Below, one piece after another: positions 19,277 through 29,774 of a stretch of 64,000 nt of DNA. Numbering within the stretch: position 1 is the stretch's first letter; each line of letters begins with the position of its first letter. A program made the position numbers and the translations under genes. Source of the DNA: Asparagopsis taxiformis (lineage: Eukaryota; Rhodophyta; Florideophyceae; Bonnemaisoniales; Bonnemaisoniaceae). The stretch lies in contig JALQPE010000083.1 of the NCBI GenBank assembly GCA_030407315.1, forward strand, positions 186,001 through 250,000. Direction: 5' to 3'. The notes under the pieces are model-generated. The model did not search any database and was not told the origin of the DNA. It was given only the letters and a program-made list of their open reading frames with translations.

Positions 19277-20602
19277 ATGGATGCCACATGGTCCAGATCT
19301 TTCAATGACAACACTTCCTCTTCCGACGACTCCATCTTCGCTTCCGCTGTGCCCTCCACCGATCCTACTATACACCCTGCACCCTTCTCCTCCGTACCAC
19401 TGTCGAATCTGCCGCCCACGGCTTTCCATGCCCCTACCTCGTTCCTTTCCTCATCATCTGATGACGACGACGATGACAATGAGTTATTTGGACTCTCCAC
19501 AAACTCCGTCTCATTCGTTCGTGAAGCCGTTCCCAAGCCAAAGTCCATTACCGGCACCAAAAGCTCCTTCATTATTGGACATAAGTTGGGCGAAGGAGCA
19601 TACGCAACCGTTAAGGAAGGCATTGATGAGCGTTCATTGAGAATTGTCGCCGTCAAGGTGCTCGACTTGCGTCGGTTGAGAAAAGTTCGCGGTGGTATTG
19701 AAGCTATTGAACGAGAAGTTGCAGTAATGAAACGGCTGAAGCGCCACCCCAACCTCATTGAACTCATCGATGTCGTTAGAGCACCAGCCAAATCAAAGAT
19801 GTACATCATCCTTGAAATGGCAAATGGCTGTACTGTTCAGGAACTGGCTGAAAGTGTGTCGGGAAAACGAGTTCCAGAATCTCAAGTGGCCCATTTTGTG
19901 TACCAAACGCTCAAAGGACTGCAGTACATGCATGGAAAGGGTGTTGTTCATCGAGACATCAAGCCGTCCAATATGATGCTTACTTCCGCTGGTGAATTGA
20001 AGATTACCGACTTTGGTGTTGCAGAGTTTCTCGACAACTACAACAGTGAGGATAACGTCAGTCGCACGTCTGGTTCCCCGGCTTTTCAGGCACCGGAAAT
20101 TGCAAAAGGTGATGAGGATTATTCAGGAATGAAGGTGGATGTGTGGGCCCTTGGCGTGACAATGTACCTTTTGCTGTCCGGTAAGATCCCGTTTGAAGCA
20201 GAAAATCTGCTATCACTTTTTGAACTCATTGGGGAAGGACGATACGAAGAGCCGGAGGATATGAACCTAGTATGCCGAGACGTCATTTCGCGCATGCTTC
20301 GGGTTAACTGGAAAGAACGAGAATCTGTTGATGATTTATTGAAGCACCCGTGGGTTGTGCGCGGTGGTCAGCAACTTTCGGAACAACAACGTCAGGAGAA
20401 GGGATGGATTTCTGTTACTCGACGCGAATTTGGAATTCTTGATATTGTCAAGCGGATGTATGAAATGGACATCGAGCAGACGGACAGCTCATCAGGTGTG
20501 CCTGCATCAAGTATGGCAGCGATCGGCGCCAATCCACAACCAATTCCCATCCCGCACATGGGCAAAACTCGCTCGGAAGAGGTTGCCTGCTCTGTGCAAT
20601 AG
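19277..20602 (+). CDS. LKB1/STK11-type serine/threonine kinase
   Basis: A 441-residue kinase. After an acidic, Ser-rich N-terminus, the catalytic domain spans about residues 98-360: glycine loop GEGAYATVKEG (from G105), VAVK with Lys127, HRDIKPSN with Asp227, DFG at 245-247, and SGSPAFQAPEIAKGD. The phrases YIILEMANGC, LKITDFGVAEFLDNY and GSPAFQAPEIA match LKB1, the upstream activator of AMPK/SnRK1 energy-sensing kinases. Plants use the related GRIK kinases for this role, and the sequence shares features with both, so the functional claim is activation of an SnRK1/AMPK-like kinase by inference. No regulatory C-terminal domain is recognisable. Confidence 0.85.
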   Translation: MDATWSRSFNDNTSSSDDSIFASAVPSTDPTIHPAPFSSVPLSNLPPTAFHAPTSFLSSSSDDDDDDNELFGLSTNSVSFVREAVPKPKSITGTKSSFIIGHKLGEGAYATVKEGIDERSLRIVAVKVLDLRRLRKVRGGIEAIEREVAVMKRLKRHPNLIELIDVVRAPAKSKMYIILEMANGCTVQELAESVSGKRVPESQVAHFVYQTLKGLQYMHGKGVVHRDIKPSNMMLTSAGELKITDFGVAEFLDNYNSEDNVSRTSGSPAFQAPEIAKGDEDYSGMKVDVWALGVTMYLLLSGKIPFEAENLLSLFELIGEGRYEEPEDMNLVCRDVISRMLRVNWKERESVDDLLKHPWVVRGGQQLSEQQRQEKGWISVTRREFGILDIVKRMYEMDIEQTDSSSGVPASSMAAIGANPQPIPIPHMGKTRSEEVACSVQ

Positions 20603-20794
20603 CTTCTGCCGCTTGTTGTATACTTGTGTAATCATTATATTTATGTACAAACTGGTGCCCCCACTAATCAAACGCTTTCCGAACAACCAGTGGTGTTAAT
20701 AGCGAACCATATTACAAGGCTTATTTCTACATCGGTTTTCCAAGAAGTCTTATGCGTAGCTCCGTGGTTAGCACGTACAGTGATTTCTACACCG

Positions 20795-21685
20795 CTACTC
20801 TGTTACAATTTTGAAAACGCGTCTGATAACAATTGCCAACATCATCGCAACTATAGCATACGCGACGTACAACAATTCTGGCTCTTGCACACTAGTTTTG
20901 TTCTGCGCCGGTTTCAAATCTCCCCGCACTTTAGCCGTCGGCTCTACTTCATTCGTTACCGTATCGACCCGCGTGCCCTCCTCTATAACCGACGTTACTT
21001 CATCCTCCTCGGCTGTCTGTTGCACTGCAACCGGGGGATCATTCGCGCTCGACGCCGTATCTGATTGCTGCGTAACGACTGTCTCTTCAGCCTCACGTGG
21101 CACATCTGTACTGGACGCCGTCTGTTCTTCAGGTGAAGGTAATTCAGGATTAGACACCACTTCGGTGTCAGCCACCGTCGACACAGATTCAGATTGAGCC
21201 GGCATGCGTGGCGGCAAAATTTGGGCGGGCATAGTTTCACATCGCGCACAGTAAAATGTGTGCGATTTCTTTGCAAGTCCTCTGCGCTCATCTTCTGGAT
21301 AATCGAGCGCACCAACACCCTCAGGCTTGGACGGCATGAAGCCAACAAGTGCTGTAAGAATGGTTCTGATGCCCCATGACGGCTGCCATGTCTCCTGATG
21401 ATGTGAGGTGACAGACAAGCAGATGCGCGTTCCAACTTCGAAGCGACCGTTGGGCGTTAAAAGAATGATCTCTGGGGCTTTGAGTGGATACTCTGCCGGG
21501 AGAAGTATACGACCGTGATATACGCCGTGTTCAAATGCCGTGTCAGGCGGGCCGCGAACTGTGAAATGCCATTCAAAGAGGTCGCTCTCCAAGGGTGCTG
21601 CCGAGAAAAATGTGGTGGGTTGATTGTTGAGAGAGGAGAATTCCTTCACCTCTGCCATAATACGACGTACAGCATCATTAGCCAT
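20795..21685 (-). CDS. Tail-anchored ubiquitin-conjugating enzyme UBE2J/Ubc6
   Basis: A 296-residue E2 of ER-associated degradation. I start at the ATG opening MANDAVRRIMAEVKEF, as in Ubc6/UBE2J; the frame continues upstream but is not conserved. The UBC fold spans residues 1-150, with the J-family hallmark RICLSVTSHHQETWQPSW and active-site Cys at 89. It lacks the usual HPN triad, as expected for this family. A long Thr/Ser/Glu-rich linker follows, and residues about 275-295 (YVAYAIVAMMLAIVIRRVF) form the C-terminal membrane anchor that places the enzyme on the cytosolic face of the ER. The gene is convergent with the LKB1-type kinase, with under 200 bases between their ends. Confidence 0.9.
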   Translation of the reverse strand: MANDAVRRIMAEVKEFSSLNNQPTTFFSAAPLESDLFEWHFTVRGPPDTAFEHGVYHGRILLPAEYPLKAPEIILLTPNGRFEVGTRICLSVTSHHQETWQPSWGIRTILTALVGFMPSKPEGVGALDYPEDERRGLAKKSHTFYCARCETMPAQILPPRMPAQSESVSTVADTEVVSNPELPSPEEQTASSTDVPREAEETVVTQQSDTASSANDPPVAVQQTAEEDEVTSVIEEGTRVDTVTNEVEPTAKVRGDLKPAQNKTSVQEPELLYVAYAIVAMMLAIVIRRVFKIVTE

Positions 21686-22284
21686 TTGGAAGTTGTGTCG
21701 GAAATTTAGGCGTTCAAGGTCGTTGAAGTTGCCGGAGAATGTGACTGCAATTAGCGAAATAAGGCACGGGTGAGAAACTGAGTGGTTTCGTTGGAAGACT
21801 TGTTGAATTGTAGTCAAGGGGCCATGCGCAGCACCCATTCTCAGAGAAATGGTGCAGCACTATTTGTCGAATTGTACATGTGTCGAAAATTGGAGGGCGT
21901 TGCTCGAAATGCTGGCACGATTTGCAGTGTTTGCGAGATGACATCTTGCCCGACACCGCAACCAGTTTTTCTGTTAGATTTCCATCAAAAGTTTTGGAAA
22001 ATTGAAAATTGTACGAGCAAACTTTGGAAAGAATATTTAGCACTGTTACAAGTCCACTTACCGCTTGTGTTGAGGTTAGCTGGCAGTATCTCTCCACAGC
22101 GATAGCTTTCGCATGTCTGCAAAAAAAATTTCCAAAAAAACTATCACTCACCAGGGCAACTTGTCCAGCTCAAACACTCCCCCAATGATCTTCTTCCGTC
22201 AGCCACACAAGTCTCCCTCCCATTTGCATACATATCGCCTTCACCTGCCTTCCACCGACACCGGTCGGCGCTCAACAATTCACC
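21686..22284. other. Divergent intergenic region, UBE2J / phosphatase
   Basis: 599 bases between divergent start codons. It holds the possible leader intron above and A/T-homopolymer runs near 22120-22140. No protein-coding sequence recognised. Confidence 0.45.
21745..22061 (-). other. Possible 5'-leader intron of the UBE2J gene
   Basis: A GTAAGT donor at 22061 and a CTAATTGCAG acceptor ending at 21745 lie upstream of the UBE2J start codon, 317 nt apart. The motifs are good, but the intron would be non-coding and three times longer than the others here, so it is only a suggestion. Confidence 0.25.
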
Positions 22285-23760
22285 ATGGCAGCATGTCGCT
22301 GCACATTTTCAACAACTGTAGCCTTTTGCACCACTGTTCCATTCCCCGCTGCAGCCGCGCCACGTCCGCAGAGACATCGCAGAAGACGCACCAATGTCGC
22401 ACGCGCAACCTTGGCAGATGAGCCTCTGCTACCGCTGTCCCAGCTCACGCCTATGCGAGTCCCAGAGGCTATTATTCTTCGCGATGTAGCCCACGACAGC
22501 ATGGTGCTGGAAGCGTCACAGGGAGTGCGCACAGTAGACGAGATGTGCACCCTCATCATGAAGTTACGCCGCCAGAAACTCTCTTTGCTCCTTGCCGACC
22601 TCGTGGCCCGCATCCGTGCTGAAATGGCTCCACACTGCGCAATGCGCACCTTGAAAGACTTACTCCAGCAAGCTGATGCACTGGGCAACGCCCTGCTTAT
22701 GTATGACGTCGATGAGGCCACATTACGTGCCAGCATTCGGGGCATGCTATGGCAACTACGTCAGAGCTTACAATCATACAATACTTCCCAATGGCTACGT
22801 ACCTCCTTGGAGGTTGCTCGCACTGCCTGCTTGGATATCCCCGGTAGAAGTAAATGTATGAACGATAGCGCTTCATCCAAGCCAGACAATGCAGTCCTCA
22901 GAAGCGAGATGTATGCCCTTATGATGGAAAACATCCTATTGGAAGAGCTCAAGTCCCTGCGCCTCTTAGAACGTCAACTCAATGCCGCCATCCTGCGCAA
23001 CTGTTCTCTCATTAATTATCGATTACTGGACAATGTAAGTACGGCAGCAGCGAGACTGGGCATCGATGATTATCGAGTACGCGGAAAAACACGCTTGTCA
23101 AACGCAGTGGTATCTTTGAAAAATGCAATGCAGCAACAACCTGGTGGAATAGCCTCCGACGTGCTATCGACCCTCGATGTGCTTCACAACGCACTTGTTA
23201 CGTCCTTGGAGACTGATCTATCTGTTCGCCGACCAGCTGGTCAGGCAATGCTGCTCCGACCACGAATTGATGATATACCCAATTTCGAGATTGTTAGTAA
23301 CACGATTTTGCGTGGCGGTCAGCCAACCTCTCGGGGATTAGAATGGCTTTCCCATTACGGAGTATCCGTTGTGATAGATCTCCGTGGTTCTGATAGACAG
23401 AATCAATGGGAGATGCCAAAGTGCCGTATACTCCCTACTCTTCTTGATGATGGAGTCGATGATGTCTCACCAATGCGCTCTTGTAACATTCCTATTGAAG
23501 ATTTTTGTACCCCGACAATGCAGCAAGTACAAGAGTTTATCGAACTTGTCGACGCCGTAACCGCCAAAAATGGAGTCGTTTTTGTGCATTGTAAGGCAGG
23601 CATCGGTCGTACTGGTACACTCATTGCATGTTGGCGGATATCACAAGGTGAACCATTGGAGCTCGCCCTCGCCAAGGAGACCCTGTATAGCGAAGGAGGA
23701 GGGGGCTTACGTCAGGAAAACTTTGTACGTGAATTTGCATTGCAATACAGAAAAGAGTAG
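22285..23760 (+). CDS. Plastid-targeted dual-specificity (DSP-type) phosphatase
   Basis: A 491-residue protein. The first ~42 residues (MAACRCTFSTTVAFCTTVP..., then RRHRRRRTNVARA-like basic sequence) look like a plastid transit peptide with an early Phe. Residues 45-310 are helical, with no domain I recognise. The C-terminal part is a cysteine phosphatase: LRGGQPTSRGLEWL, VSVVIDLRGSD, and the P-loop HCKAGIGRT with catalytic Cys436. The LRGGQP...DLR pattern resembles the phosphatase domain found in bacteria and in plastid proteins where it is joined to NAD kinase, but no NAD-kinase part is present. Substrate is unknown; glucan, phosphoprotein or nucleotide are all possible. All catalytic residues of the loop are intact. 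Confidence 0.75.
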   Translation: MAACRCTFSTTVAFCTTVPFPAAAAPRPQRHRRRRTNVARATLADEPLLPLSQLTPMRVPEAIILRDVAHDSMVLEASQGVRTVDEMCTLIMKLRRQKLSLLLADLVARIRAEMAPHCAMRTLKDLLQQADALGNALLMYDVDEATLRASIRGMLWQLRQSLQSYNTSQWLRTSLEVARTACLDIPGRSKCMNDSASSKPDNAVLRSEMYALMMENILLEELKSLRLLERQLNAAILRNCSLINYRLLDNVSTAAARLGIDDYRVRGKTRLSNAVVSLKNAMQQQPGGIASDVLSTLDVLHNALVTSLETDLSVRRPAGQAMLLRPRIDDIPNFEIVSNTILRGGQPTSRGLEWLSHYGVSVVIDLRGSDRQNQWEMPKCRILPTLLDDGVDDVSPMRSCNIPIEDFCTPTMQQVQEFIELVDAVTAKNGVVFVHCKAGIGRTGTLIACWRISQGEPLELALAKETLYSEGGGGLRQENFVREFALQYRKE

Positions 23761-23896
23761 AAGTTTTAAGCCACCCGCTCCGCCCTGTAGTCTTATCCGC
23801 AATGCCCAGATCTAGGCACAATTTAGAATTGCATCAACTCAACATGGTGAAGTGAAATAAACAATCAATTGTTTCTCGTCATGATCCGCCCTGGTG

Positions 23897-26233
23897 TTAT
23901 TCGTTTCGAATATCTGGAGGTGCACCATAGTCAGGATGTGCTGAGAAATGTACTCTTGCTGTCGTTTCGGTAATATCCATGTTCACATGAAAAACTAGAA
24001 TCTCATTTTCCCCCTCTTGTAAGAGTTCTCCGGGGACATACAACGCATACTGCGGTCCACGTGCGCCACTATAGAAGCGCCCAACATTGAAGCCATTCAC
24101 CCACAATACTCCCCTTCCCATTACTCGACAAAACGTTCCCGGCAACTCCCCATCGAACTTGTCCAGCGTACCATGCTCTATTGATAGCTCTCCCCGAAAG
24201 AATGTCGGAGGAGATTTCTTGTCTCGAAGAGCCGGATGTTCCTTCTTTCCAGACATTCTTGATATTATCTGCTCAATTGTTTTGCGGTCATCCACATCGC
24301 GGAGGAACTTGTGATCCTGGCGGAATGACATTGTAATGCATTCAAACTTTTGGATAACTTTGAAGTCGATAGTTACATTCCCAAGCAGCCCTTTTCTATC
24401 ATGGATATAATGCCCATAGTTCACACGCCCACGGTTTTCCACGAGTATGTCGAGATGCCTTGCATCTGCTGGTATTGCAATACGTCCTCTTACCTTACCA
24501 GCTCTGCTCAATTCATCATTCCTATCAATGATTTTTGTCACTTGTCCATCAATCAACACATATGCCAAATCTCTTACTCCTCTGATTTGCAGTGTCCTCG
24601 TACTTGAATTTCTTCCAGCCCCCTGAGTAATATTGTGTCGATACAGGACAAAACCGAAGTCACCACCTATGCGTTCCATTGGAATTGGAAATCTTGAATA
24701 TACTCGTTCCTCCCCAACAACATCCAACACATCAAATAGCCCGACACTGTTGTTCAACGGTACCATTCCTGAATACGCAGACATAGCCGGTGCAGTTGGC
24801 AGTTGGCGAAGAGTTGCTTCATAGTAATCACTCTCCCCAAGATCACGCCAAAACCTCTGCAACATTTTCCGCATAGGCAGAAATTTCTCTTCTCTGATTG
24901 ATCCATATTCCGTAATGAACCCATCGTAGTCGTAACTGGTGGTATCTGCTAAATACACATGCTTCGAATCTGTCAACGCCCCTGCCATGAAGCCAAAATT
25001 AGTCCCACCAAAAAACATGTAAAGGTTGATGTTGGCACCATCTATTGCTAGTGCAATGTGTGCCTCACGAACGACCTCATCCCCTGGTCTTCGATGATGA
25101 CGTCCCCCCCAGTGGTCAAACCAACCTGACCAGAATTCACCGATCATTGCAGGAGCATCAGGCTGGAGAATACGAAGCATATTGATCTTCTTTCTCACAT
25201 TGGATTCCAAATTGATTGTCTTGAGCACGTCTGAAGAATTAAATGGTGAGCCATTTTCTAGGGCATGGGGGCCACCATTATCGGACGTGAAAAACATGAC
25301 ATGTGAAGTCGTAAGTCCCTTGTGCTCCCACGCGCGCTTGATAGTATGCATGTAGAGTTTGTCTTTCCCATACGCGCCATATTCATTTTCCAGTTGCAGT
25401 CCGACAATTGGTTTGCCGATGTAAGGTGCGATCTGGACGTGCACAGCATCGATATAGCGCATTACGGCTCGCAGATAGCCAGGATGCATACTACGCAAGG
25501 ACATAGTTTCGTCCGCAAGCAAATATGGAGGTAGACCTCCCAGGTCCCATTCTGAACATATGTACGGCCCCGGACGCAAGAGAACCATTAGGCCAACTTC
25601 ATGTGCAATCTCCAGAAACTGACGGAGATCCAACATGCCTGAAAAGCGAAATCTTCCTTGGGTTGGTTCGTGGAGATTCCATGGTACGTAGGTCTCAATA
25701 GTGTTGAGACCCATGGCACGTGCATAGATTAGTACTGGACGCCACCGTGACGGTAACATGCGGAAGTAATGCACAGATCCTGACACGAGACGAGTAGGAA
25801 TTGCATCCACAGTGAAATTCTGTGTGTTATACGAGAGATGTTTTGCCTGCGCGATGCGAATATTCCACGACGGCGCACCACTGAATTTGCTATCGTGCAC
25901 GACTTCATGGGACTGTGAAAAGAGATGGGCTTGAGGGAATGAGGAAAGCGAATTGTCAATTGGTCCCGGTGTATGTGTTAAAAAGAGAAAAAGAAAAATG
26001 AGGAAGAGAAAGGCAGAGAGCAGGACTGTTCTGTGAAGAGGGAATTGTTAATATTGAACTTGACATGAAGAAAGTATTGAATGCAATGACAACGTACTAA
26101 TTCGACTGTTTGTTGCATTCTTGTTTGAGCGCCATAATGATCGCGACGGATGGAGCGGAGCATGGGAGAATGGAGGTGCCGCAGCAGATCCTGAAGGCCT
26201 CGATCTAGCGGCTGTGTGACGCTGACGCTGCAT
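23897..26233 (-). CDS. GH35 beta-galactosidase with N-terminal membrane segment, two exons
   Basis: The glycosidase domain is clear: LVSGSVHYFRMLPSRW, LNTIETYVPWNLHEP, RPGPYICSEWDLGGLP, acid/base Glu in QLENEYGAYG and nucleophile Glu in MIGEFWSGWFDHWGG. The downstream frame extends upstream past the conserved domain and encodes a hydrophobic run (LLSAFLFLIFLFLFLT) but has no ATG before a stop. Joining exon 1 (26233-26098) to exon 2 (26025-23897) supplies one: MQRQRHTAARSRP..., a basic 45-residue start before the hydrophobic run, 754 residues in all. This gives a type II membrane or signal-anchored enzyme of the Golgi or cell surface, fitting a role in galactan wall polymers. Domain call is firm; the first exon is a model. 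Confidence 0.8.
26026..26097 (-). other. Predicted intron in the beta-galactosidase gene
   Basis: Donor GTACGT at 26097, branch-like TTAAC, acceptor AACAG ending at 26026; 72 nt, phase 1. An alternative AG five bases earlier would make a stop codon at the junction. Size fits the other introns here. Confidence 0.5.
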
Positions 26234-28345
26234 TGCGAGTTGGAATGGAAACGATGAAGTACATATGCGTGTTAAAGAAGTGGACACAGACGTGCAGATC
26301 GGTTCAAATGTATGTCATGTACATTGTTTTGTTGCATCGAAAAACGGAAAACTTGATTCTGAAAGTGTTGATATCCACTTTCTTTTGAAATCATTATTTG
26401 AATTGCTGCGTGCACTGGTGCCCAGTTTTCATTTCCAAAGTTTGAAAAGCTGGGAAAATCGTTTTCCGTGACCTTGTCACACAAAGCGAGGCTACCAGCT
26501 GAAACGAAAGCTCAGGACAGGTACTGGCATTCATACCGAAACGTGGTCAAACTTGGTCATATTTTTGGTGCGAAGTGGTTGAGTAACAAAAACGGAAAGG
26601 ATGAGGCCACCGTCAGCAGATTTATGACGTGTGCTGTATGCTACAACAGTAGGCGTGTTTCTTCGATCTGGCTGCGATCATCGGATGTTCAAGTTGACTT
26701 CGACGTATCAGGAAGGAAAAGACACAGTACAATGTATGAGAAACATCGGACCTGTCATCTGTGCATTTCCTAGACGATTTCCATCACAGCCTATATACCG
26801 CTTGGTGGGCGGAAAATTAGACACAAGAGCAAAGACATACACTTCGGCTCGTTGCCTGATACCCCGCCCCTTTTTCCGTCTTACAAATGTGACGCTTTGC
26901 ATGTATAGCGAAAGGGACATAACTGGAATTACGTTAAATTTGGTGACCAAGTGGGGACATGTGTACAATCTTGACATGTCCCGCGCTTCTTGAACGTTTT
27001 GCTCTTTCAATTTTGAGCGGGGTAGTCTTCGATTTACAAGAGGCTAGTTGCGATCTGATAGTTTTCCATGTACATGTTTTTATTCATAAAAACGAATTGA
27101 AACACAAACTCCTCGCAGAATCGTTTTTAATGAGCCCGTCAGATTATTTGGCATTCATAAAACGAAGCAAATGCGTACCGTTGTGTATGCGGCGCTAGGC
27201 TCTCATGTGCCGCACAAGCGTGATATGAACGCTGGAAGATAGATGACATCATGGCTGACTTGAGAACATCATGTTTCCCCATTAATATATTCCTTTCGAT
27301 TGGTCTATTTGACGACGGGTGCTCCAAATGTACATGATGGACCGCCGGCCCTCTTTCAAAACTGTCTCGAGACTATTCTACGCCCACGACGTACCTCACC
27401 AAAACATTGAGCTGATGAAGCGAAACAGTATTTTTTCACTCGTTGAGAATGAAACAGCATATATGATCCTCATGAAAAGTGACATGCACCGCTTATGAAT
27501 TCATCCCGACAGAGCAGTTAGGAGAATAATTGTATTTCAAGCCCTCAACTGTAAATCTGGGTTTCAAGATGTCGTTAGTCTGGAGTGTGTTGTGTGTAGC
27601 ACGTTCTGGTTCCGCATAAACCATGTTGGCAGCAAACGATGGATCTGTCGCATCATTGCGGCGAGTACAGAGCGGGCCAAAGCCTCGAGAGGTGATGATG
27701 ACATGTCTACTAGTCATGTATATATTATATATTCATTCAATGTGGCATGTTTTGCCAAATTTTGGACGACCATTTTAATTCGTCGAGACGTTTTGGCACC
27801 GATCTTGCAGCAAAGATAATGCGTTGCATACAGTAAAGCCACACATGTTACACAAGAGACGTTAAGATATTTCATTGTCAAAGAATTTTAAATAAACATT
27901 CTATTATATTGTTACGATTTGCAGAATCTTGCCTCTGACACCAACTTGATTATAATTACTTTTGTGAGGCCCTGATGTGTTCACGTGAAGTGTGAAATCC
28001 AGTGTCACAGGCCAACAAGAAATATATTTACTTCTGGGTATTGAACACACTCGTGTGCAGTTATTCATGCAGCGTGGCATGATACGGACAAAACATACGC
28101 CCGAGAGGTAATGGACTGGAAAGACGGGTTACGATCGGCTTGCACGGTTCGTCTCTAAAGAAATCCGAATTCTGTTGGGTCCATAGTTATGTAAGCTTGG
28201 AGACACACCCCAGCAGCATATCGAAAATGAGCAGAAACGGCACTTGGCATAACTATCGGGGAAGAACATTTCATTCTTGTATCGATTCGGTTACTCGAGC
28301 GGTGCAGCATTCTTTTCGGCTTACATGCCAAAGGTGTTGCTGCGT

Positions 28346-28363
28346 TTACATGCATGCATGTAA
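28346..28363. repeat. 18-bp perfect palindrome with CATGCATG core
   Basis: The sequence ttacatgcatgcatgtaa equals its own reverse complement. CATGCA is the plant RY element core. Function is unknown; it lies in the gene-poor region. Confidence 0.6.
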
Positions 28364-28470
28364 CCGTCCTCTAAACCATTGAACAGCTGAGTTGGCAAAG
28401 CGACGAATGACTAGATTGTTTACCTCATGTATATTTTTCTTGACAACTGTATAGTCACATGGATCGTACC

Positions 28471-28497
28471 ACATTAATGTAATGCGCTCAGAAATTT
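28471..28497. repeat. Dispersed motif, copy 1 (acattaatgt / aatgcg / aaattt)
   Basis: An imperfect repeat shared with 29087-29113: a palindromic acattaatgt, then taatgcg, then aaattt, with small insertions between. 616 bases separate the copies. Confidence 0.4.
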
Positions 28498-29086
28498 AGC
28501 ATCCGAAAGTGATGGTCGGTCCCATTATTCAACAAGAACGAGACTGAGGGGAAACACCCTTGAGCATGGTATCAGCATGATACAACTGCATGCAACCGAC
28601 GTAGCAATCATACAACTCACCACAACTGCCAATTGCAGTTAAATAGATGGTGACGTGGGCGTCTCTCAATAAAATACATAAATTTGCTCTAGCCTCCTGC
28701 CCGCGCGACAACTCTCGATCGCCGTCGACATCCGCCGTCCCCGCAGTAGGACTGGGCACACGTCAAATGATTTCTGACAGATCTAAGCGTGATCTCGGAG
28801 TTGATAGATACTATGAAGGACACAACATTCCATTGGATGGAGGATCTTGTGGACACCTGTTTATCTACACCACACGCAAGTGGAACGATTGTGATTTAGT
28901 CATTCTGATTGAAAGCACCATCAGATGAGCGCCCAAAAGGCGTATGACAACTGAAGGTCGATAGGGTCTGCTGTCGATCAAAGCGTAATATACTCGCAGA
29001 TTGTCCTTTACCGCATGAACAACTATCCCAAAGAAATCGCTATCAAGATATGAATACAGAAACCAATGAAAAGCTGTACTTGAAAT

Positions 29087-29113
29087 ACATTAATGTAGAG
29101 TAATGCGAAATTT
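29087..29113. repeat. Dispersed motif, copy 2
   Basis: Second copy of the acattaatgt / taatgcg / aaattt motif described at 28471-28497. Confidence 0.4.
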
Positions 29114-29774
29114 CAATATATTTGGAGATCGGCTTACGAAGTTGAGCAGTCATCATTTTACCTATCCAACTATTCGAATAAAGCGCGCAGACAGTGTCCT
29201 GCGAAAATGGGCAGCTATCTATGGAAAATCAGTGTCTACATGTTCTCTTGCTGTCTTCCGTTCCTCAATGTCACCATCAGTTCTTCCACACAATCTTTAG
29301 CGTTCTTCGGATGGAACATGAAGGCTGATGAGAGAGGACAGTTTGCTGACGCGTCCAACCGATTGTGTGTTTGCTACAGACGGAAGCATACCACCATTAT
29401 GCAAATCTCGCCAGATGATCCAATCTGAAAAATGACACATTGCACAATAGCACCAAAAACCCCCGCCTCAACGTGTTTAAAAAAACCAAACTACCTTTCC
29501 TTTCATTACCTGTCAACAAGACGTGCATATTTCACACTTTGTACCAACTAAGCGAACCACGGCTGCTCTTTCTCGTTTCTGCCTTAAATGACTCACGAAC
29601 CAACGGCTAGCCAGAACGCGTCTTAAATTCTATCAATCAGAGCATAGAGAAGACCAGGGCACACCGTAGCTCACTTCTCTGCACATATAAGAAACGCCCT
29701 GTGCATTATTTCTTCATTTGCCCAGTGCCAACAGCCCAGAAGTGTCCACTGACTTGAACTTTCCCCTGTTCAAC

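Larger units (their letters stand above)
26234..29774. other. Gene-poor, AT-richer region
   Basis: About 3.5 kb without a gene I can support. Open frames are all short (under about 120 codons), often lack ATG and match nothing I recognise. No reverse transcriptase, transposase, terminal repeats, tRNA or known snRNA was seen. Two loosely repeated motifs (28471-28497 and 29087-29113) and an 18-bp palindrome (28346-28363) are described separately. A TATA-like catataag lies near 29685, before the zinc-finger gene. Confidence 0.5.

Noticed and set aside
19126..19809. A 227-codon minus-strand frame over the kinase start
   Set aside because: Antisense to the Ser/Asp-rich kinase N-terminus; no recognised product.
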